A DNA stretch of 9,628 nucleotides, from contig CAZOHN010000140.1 in the NCBI GenBank assembly GCA_964579325.1, positions 1 through 9,628 on the forward strand. Reading direction: 5' to 3'. The translations under genes and the position numbers were made by a program. Position 1 is the stretch's first letter. The number at the start of each line of letters is the position of its first letter. Positions 6,021-9,628 of the stretch are shown piece after piece. The DNA comes from CAZOHN01 sp964579325. Lineage in GTDB: Bacteria; Pseudomonadota; Alphaproteobacteria; Rhodobacterales; Rhodobacteraceae. The notes beneath the pieces were generated by a model. That model saw only the letters and a program-made list of their open reading frames with translations. It was not told the DNA's origin and searched no databases.

Positions 6021-6773
6021 ATGGACTTTCCCGCCCCGCTTCGCCCCGCCCGCCTGATCCGCCGCTACAAGCGGTTTCTCGCGGATATCCGGTTCGAGGA
6101 CGGGACCGAGGACGTGGCGCATTGTCCGAATCCCGGCAGCATGATGGGGCTCGCCGAGCCCGGCGCCCGGATCCGGGTGATGCCGGCGGGGCCGGGCAAG
6201 AAGCTGGCGTGGTCGTGGAAGCTCACCGAGCTGGAGGGCAGGCACCTCGCCGGCATCGACACCGCCGTTCCCAACCGGGTGGTGGGCGAGGGGCTGAAGG
6301 CGGGGCTGGTGCCCGCGCTTGCAGCCTATGGAAACGTGCGGGCCGAAGTGGCCTACGGCACGGCGAGCCGGGTCGATTTCCTGCTGACCGGCGAGGACCT
6401 GCCGCCGGCCTATGTCGAGGTGAAGAACGTCCACCTGCGGCGCGCGGGGACCTGGGCGGAATTCCCCGATTGCGTCACGACGCGCGGGGCGAAGCACCTG
6501 CGCGAACTCACGGATATGGTGGCGGCGGGGCACCGGGCCGTGATGCTCTACCTCGTCCAGCGCACCGATTGCGATGCCTTCCGGCTGGCGGCCGACCTCG
6601 ACCCCGGCTATGCGGCGGCCTTCGATGCCGCCCGCGCCGCGGGTGTGGAGATGATCGCGCATGGCACGGCCATCACGCACAAGGGCGTGAGCTTTGGCGG
6701 TGAGGTGCCGGTGGACCCCGCCCCGCAGGCTTTCCATTCCGCACGCGACGGCTTATCTCTGCGGAGAGATTGA
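6021..6773 (+). CDS. sfsA: SfsA, DNA/RNA nuclease (sugar fermentation stimulation protein)
   Basis: SfsA was first linked to maltose use in E. coli and is now regarded as a nucleic-acid-binding PD-(D/E)XK-type nuclease. This 250-residue copy shows the family pattern: a short N-terminal OB-like part, with LIRRYKRFLADI and HCPNPGSM (residues 34-41), then the nuclease core. Asp119 in SRVDFLL and Glu133/Lys135 in YVEVKNVHL form the D...ExK active site. TTRGAKHLREL and VMLYLVQRTDCD follow as in E. coli. It is about 16 residues longer than the E. coli protein; the last 20 or so residues (VDPAPQAFHSARDGLSLRRD) look like an added tail. The ATG at 6021 is supported by AAGGGG at 6009-6014. The methionine aminopeptidase gene follows after 12 bases. 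Confidence 0.95.
   Translation: MDFPAPLRPARLIRRYKRFLADIRFEDGTEDVAHCPNPGSMMGLAEPGARIRVMPAGPGKKLAWSWKLTELEGRHLAGIDTAVPNRVVGEGLKAGLVPALAAYGNVRAEVAYGTASRVDFLLTGEDLPPAYVEVKNVHLRRAGTWAEFPDCVTTRGAKHLRELTDMVAAGHRAVMLYLVQRTDCDAFRLAADLDPGYAAAFDAARAAGVEMIAHGTAITHKGVSFGGEVPVDPAPQAFHSARDGLSLRRD
6731..6759 (+). promoter_or_regulatory. Candidate internal promoter for map inside the 3' end of sfsA
   Basis: TTTCCA (6731-6736) and TATCTC (6754-6759) are separated by 17 bases. The -35 matches 4 of 6 and the -10 matches 3 of 6. Transcription from near 6765 would give a leader of about 20 bases before the map start at 6786. Map is normally essential, so an extra promoter is plausible. The evidence is weak, and the site overlaps coding sequence. 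Confidence 0.3.
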
Positions 6774-6785
6774 AGGAACGGGACG

Positions 6786-7598
6786 TTGGAAGGCAGCACC
6801 CGCGGGCGCATCACACGGGACGGGATCCGCATCTACGAGGATGGGGATTACGCGGGCATGGCCCATGCGGGCCAGGTCGCGGCGCAGATCCTCGATGAGG
6901 TGGCGCCTTTGGTGCAGCCCGGCGTGACCACCGGTGCGCTGGACGATTTCGTGCGCGAGCGGGTGGCGGCGCTTGGCGCGGTCTCGGCCACGATCGGCTA
7001 CAAGGGCTACCAGCATGCCACCTGCATCAGCGTCAACCACGTCGTCTGTCACGGCATCCCGGGGCCGAAACTGCTGCAGAACGGCGATATCCTGAACATC
7101 GACGTGACGGTGATCGTCGACGGCTGGTATGGCGACACCAGCCGGATGTATGTCGCGGGCGAGGCGAACCGGAAGGCCGAGCGGCTGATCCAGGTAACGC
7201 ATGACGCCCTGATGAAGGGGATCCATGCGGTGCGGCCGGGGAACACCTTCGGCGACATCGGCCATGCGATCCAGGCCTATGTCGAGGCGCACCGGATGAG
7301 CGTGGTGCGCGACTTCTGCGGGCATGGACTCGGCCGGGTGTTCCACGCGCCGCCGAACGTGCTGCACTATGGCCGTCCCGGATCGGGGCCGGTGCTGGAA
7401 GAGGGCATGTTCTTCACCATCGAGCCGATGGTGAACCTCGGCCGCCCCGAGACCAAGGTTCTTGCCGACGACTGGACGGCGGTGACGCGCGACAAGTCGC
7501 TTTCGGCGCAGTTCGAGCATTCGGTCGGGGTCACGGCGACAGGATGCGAGATCTTCACGCTTTCGCCGGGCGGGCTGTTCCACCCCACGCAGGCCTGA
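6786..7598 (+). CDS. map: Type I methionine aminopeptidase
   Basis: Map removes the N-terminal methionine from new proteins and is normally essential. The 270-residue protein aligns with E. coli Map over its whole length with a constant offset of 9. All five metal ligands are present: Asp106, Asp117, His180, Glu213 and Glu244 (E. coli Asp97, Asp108, His171, Glu204 and Glu235). The substrate-binding residues His89 (VCHGIP) and His187 (GRVFH) are also kept. The start is a TTG at 6786, supported by AAGGA at 6773-6777, 8 bases upstream; the first in-frame ATG, at 6858, would remove a conserved N-terminal helix. It follows sfsA by 12 bases, and the hydrolase gene follows after 4 bases. There is no zinc-finger extension, as expected for the bacterial short form. 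Confidence 0.97.
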   Translation: MEGSTRGRITRDGIRIYEDGDYAGMAHAGQVAAQILDEVAPLVQPGVTTGALDDFVRERVAALGAVSATIGYKGYQHATCISVNHVVCHGIPGPKLLQNGDILNIDVTVIVDGWYGDTSRMYVAGEANRKAERLIQVTHDALMKGIHAVRPGNTFGDIGHAIQAYVEAHRMSVVRDFCGHGLGRVFHAPPNVLHYGRPGSGPVLEEGMFFTIEPMVNLGRPETKVLADDWTAVTRDKSLSAQFEHSVGVTATGCEIFTLSPGGLFHPTQA

Positions 7599-7602
7599 CC
7601 GC

Positions 7603-9108
7603 TTGAGCGCGGCCCGCTGGCTGGTTCTGGTGCTCGCGCTGGGTCTGGCGGGGCTCTGCCTGTGGCGGCTCGGGGCGGACGAGGCAGGGCTTTCCATCGA
7701 ACCGCTTGCGGTAGGCACCACGCCCGCGACGGTCTACCGGCAGGCCGGGGAGACCGGGCCCGCGCCGGTGGTGGTGATCGCTCACGGCTTCGCGGGCTCG
7801 CGGCAACTTATGAACGCCTGGGCGCTGACGCTGGCGCGGGCGGGCTACATCGCGGTCAGCTTCGATTTCGAGGGCCACGGGAAGAACCCGGTGCCGATGT
7901 CGGGCGACGTGACGAAAGTCGAGGGCACCACGCGGCTCCTGATGGACGAGGTGGGGCGGGTGACCGACGCCGCGCTGGCGCTGCCGGGTGCGGACGGGCG
8001 GGTGGCGCTTCTGGGCCATTCGATGGCCTCGGACGTGGTCGTGCGGCAGGCCGTGCGCGACCCGCGCGTGCAGGCCGTGGTGGCGGTGTCGATGTTTTCC
8101 GAGGCCGTCACGGCCGAGGCGCCCGGAAACCTCCTCGTGATCGCGGGGGAGTGGGAGGGCTTCCTGTCGGAGGAAGCGCTCAGGGCGCTGCGGCTGGCCG
8201 ATCCCTCCGCCGGACTGGGGCAGACCTTGGGCGACCCCGCACAGGGCACCGCGCGGCGCGCCGTGCTGGCGCCGAAGGTCGAGCATGTCTCGGTCCTGTG
8301 GTCGGCGACAGCCTTGGGCGAGGCGCAGGGCTGGCTCGATGCCGCCTTCGGGCGGCCGAGCGGCGGGCCGGTGGCGGTGCGCGGCGGGTGGATCGCGCTT
8401 CTCATCGCCGCGACGGTAGCGACCGCCTGGCCACTGGCGGGGCTTTTGCGGCGGTTCCGGGCTGATGCGCCGCCGCCGCGGCTTCCCCTGCGCGCTTTCC
8501 TCGTGGCATTGGGGGTTCCGGCGCTAGGGACGCCGCTGGTGCTGCGGCTGTTCGACACCTCTTTCCTGCCGGTGCTGGTGGCCGACTACCTTGCGTTGCA
8601 CTTCGCGCTCTTCGGTCTTGCTTCGCTCGCCCTCCTCGCGCTGTTCCGCGGCCTGCGCGGAGGCGGGGCCGGCATTGCGCTGGCGCTCGCGGTGCCGGTC
8701 GCGGGCTGGGCGGTGCTGGTGTTCGGGGGGATGCTGGAGACCTACGTCGCCTCGTTCTGGCCGACGCCGGGGCGCCTCGTGATCATCGCCGCCATCGCGG
8801 CGGGGGCGGTGCCCTTCATGCTGGCCGATGCCGCCTTGACCGAAGGTGGCCGCGCGCCCCTGTGGCGGGTGCTGGCGGTGCGCGGGCTGGCGCTCGGCTC
8901 GCTTGGCCTTGCCGTCGCGCTCGATTTCGAGCGTCTCTTCTTCCTCGTCATCATCCTGCCGGTGATCCTGCTCTATTTCCTGCTGTTCGGGACCGTGGCG
9001 GGCTGGGTCGGTCGCGCCACCTGGCGGCCGGCGGCGGCGGGGGTGGCGCTGGGCTTCTTCCTGGCCTGGGCGCTGGGCGTGACCTTCCCGCTCTTCGCGG
9101 CGGTCTAG
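7603..9108 (+). CDS. Membrane-anchored alpha/beta hydrolase with polytopic C-terminal domain
   Basis: This is a 501-residue two-part protein. Residues 5-22 are a hydrophobic N-terminal anchor after a single Arg. Residues of about 54-250 are an alpha/beta hydrolase domain: VVVIAHGFAGS (oxyanion-hole HG at 61-62), AVSFDFEGHGKN, and the nucleophile elbow GHSMAS with Ser140. His228 in VEHVSVL is the likely catalytic His, and Glu183 or Glu185 in IAGEWEGF sits where the acid residue is expected. The elbow is GxSxA rather than the usual GxSxG. From about residue 263 to the end there are roughly seven hydrophobic segments (near 263-283, 297-315, 325-348, 355-375, 391-410, 425-468 and 478-498), so the protein is integral to the inner membrane. 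The hydrolase domain would be periplasmic if the N-terminus is inside. The TTG at 7603 lies 4 bases after the map stop, and the ribosome binding site is weak. The substrate is unknown. Confidence 0.88.
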   Translation: MSAARWLVLVLALGLAGLCLWRLGADEAGLSIEPLAVGTTPATVYRQAGETGPAPVVVIAHGFAGSRQLMNAWALTLARAGYIAVSFDFEGHGKNPVPMSGDVTKVEGTTRLLMDEVGRVTDAALALPGADGRVALLGHSMASDVVVRQAVRDPRVQAVVAVSMFSEAVTAEAPGNLLVIAGEWEGFLSEEALRALRLADPSAGLGQTLGDPAQGTARRAVLAPKVEHVSVLWSATALGEAQGWLDAAFGRPSGGPVAVRGGWIALLIAATVATAWPLAGLLRRFRADAPPPRLPLRAFLVALGVPALGTPLVLRLFDTSFLPVLVADYLALHFALFGLASLALLALFRGLRGGGAGIALALAVPVAGWAVLVFGGMLETYVASFWPTPGRLVIIAAIAAGAVPFMLADAALTEGGRAPLWRVLAVRGLALGSLGLAVALDFERLFFLVIILPVILLYFLLFGTVAGWVGRATWRPAAAGVALGFFLAWALGVTFPLFAAV

Positions 9109-9284
9109 CCGGTCTCGTCCTCGTCCCAGTGCGACAGGATCAGCGGCCGCCCGCCCCAGGACCCGGTCAGGTCGCCCATCAGCACCGGCCCGCGCGGCCG
9201 GGGCTTCGGCGGTGCGGTCGTCGCGCTGTCGCGGGACACCGGGTCGGCGCGGCGGAAGAAGGGCCGGGGCAAGGTCTCGTCCAT
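9105..9284 (-). CDS. Small hypothetical protein (59 residues)
   Basis: From the ATG at 9284 the frame runs 59 residues to a TAG at 9105-9107. The N-terminal half is rich in Pro, Arg and Thr and looks disordered. The C-terminal half reads VLMGDLTGSWGGRPLILSHW and then ends in the acidic DEDETG, with two Trp and several Gly, which looks like a conserved motif. There is no signal peptide or membrane segment. AGGA lies 7-8 bases before the ATG. The stop overlaps the hydrolase stop on the other strand within the palindrome CTAG (9105-9108), so the two genes converge with no spacer. The HAD phosphatase gene ends 30 bases upstream on the same strand, so the two may be cotranscribed. I recognise no named family. 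The case for a real gene is the clean fit into the space, the ribosome binding site and the motif-like C-terminus. Confidence 0.72.
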   Translation of the reverse strand: MDETLPRPFFRRADPVSRDSATTAPPKPRPRGPVLMGDLTGSWGGRPLILSHWDEDETG

Positions 9285-9314
9285 CGTCCCATCCTAGCAG
9301 AAATCCCGCCCGCG

Positions 9315-9628
9315 CTACAGGCCCAGCAGGCCCGGCAGGTCGGCCATCGCGGTGAACACCCGGGCGCCTTCGGCTTCCAGCCGGTCGGCGTGGCCGTGAG
9401 GCGCGTAGCCGAAACACGGGATGCCGGCGAGGCGGGCTGCCCGCGCCCCGGTGGCGCTGTCCTCGATGACCACGCAGGCGGACGGGGCCACGCCCAGCTG
9501 CGCGGCGGCGTGGAGGTAGAGGTCGGGCGCGGGCTTGGGCGCGCCCAGAACCTGGCCGGAGTAGAGGTGGCCCGCGAAGCGGGTATCCAGCCCGTGCTGG
9601 CCAAGCGTGATCGCCATCTTCTCGGGCG
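9315..9628 (-). CDS. HAD-superfamily phosphatase, C-terminal part (5' end outside window)
   Basis: The reading frame stays open to the window edge, passing the internal Met at 9617 as PEKM, which matches the usual SxxxKM region of HAD hydrolases. The gene therefore continues beyond 9628. About 103 residues are visible. KPAPDLYLHAAAQLGV gives the motif III Lys, and VVIEDSATGARAARLAG gives motif IV with the metal-binding Glu-Asp pair. Together they indicate subfamily IA (beta-phosphoglucomutase, phosphoglycolate phosphatase and YieH-like enzymes). The nucleophile Asp of motif I (DxDGT) and motif II are not in the window, so the substrate cannot be judged. It ends with GLLGL and TAG at 9315-9317. 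The small 59-residue gene follows 30 bases downstream on the same strand. Confidence 0.92.
   Translation of the reverse strand, partial: PEKMAITLGQHGLDTRFAGHLYSGQVLGAPKPAPDLYLHAAAQLGVAPSACVVIEDSATGARAARLAGIPCFGYAPHGHADRLEAEGARVFTAMADLPGLLGL

Noticed and set aside
6753..7721. 322-codon minus-strand open frame
   Set aside because: It mirrors map, which carries all of its metal ligands; the antisense frame has no recognisable motif.
8524..9417. 297-codon minus-strand open frame
   Set aside because: It is antisense to the membrane part of the hydrolase and in a different frame from the HAD and 59-residue genes; its composition is almost entirely Arg, Gly, Pro, Glu and Gln.
1..9628. Mobile element, CRISPR array, tRNA/rRNA or toxin-antitoxin module
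   Set aside because: No transposase or integrase motif, no regularly spaced repeats, no tRNA-like cloverleaf and no paired small toxin/antitoxin frames were seen. The gene content is metabolic and housekeeping.

Overview
The window reads as ordinary chromosomal DNA of a high-GC alphaproteobacterium, most likely Rhodobacteraceae/Paracoccaceae. This rests on very GC-rich third codon positions, tightly packed operons with ATGA overlaps, GTG and TTG starts, and FadH, SfsA and Map sequences that fit the group. It is an inference from gene content, not a database result. I see no mobile element, RNA gene, CRISPR array or prophage. A 10-base run of N inside the first gene shows this is draft assembly.

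Layout. Bases 1-1018 (+) hold the C-terminal half of NADPH-dependent 2,4-dienoyl-CoA reductase (FadH), interrupted by the assembly gap. After a 194-base spacer comes a LysR-type regulator (1213-2118, +). Facing it is a four-gene minus-strand operon, read right to left from 5207 to 2181: a CinA-like molybdopterin-binding-domain protein, a GNAT acetyltransferase, an AhpD-fold peroxidase-related enzyme, and a secreted protein with an OmpA C-terminal domain. Each of its three junctions is an ATGA overlap, so the four are probably translated as a coupled unit. A promoter-like sequence lies just upstream at 5235-5263.

From the same intergenic region a plus-strand run leaves: a chloramphenicol-acetyltransferase-like acyltransferase (5345-6010), SfsA nuclease (6021-6773), type I methionine aminopeptidase (6786-7598) and a large membrane-bound alpha/beta hydrolase (7603-9108). 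Gaps are 4 to 12 bases and the starts are GTG, ATG, TTG and TTG. On the minus strand at the right edge are a 59-residue small protein, whose stop codon overlaps the hydrolase stop within one CTAG, and upstream of it a HAD-family phosphatase cut off by the window end.

FadH serves beta-oxidation of unsaturated fatty acids, Map removes N-terminal methionine, and SfsA is a nuclease. The peroxidase-related protein keeps the full AhpD catalytic set. The points most worth a second look are modest: a CAT-like enzyme with Ala at the expected Ser148 position, a hydrolase fused to a polytopic membrane domain with an atypical nucleophile elbow, the fully coupled cinA-like/GNAT/peroxidase/OmpA operon, and the small protein with a conserved-looking C-terminus. 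I do not see evidence for a dramatic new system.
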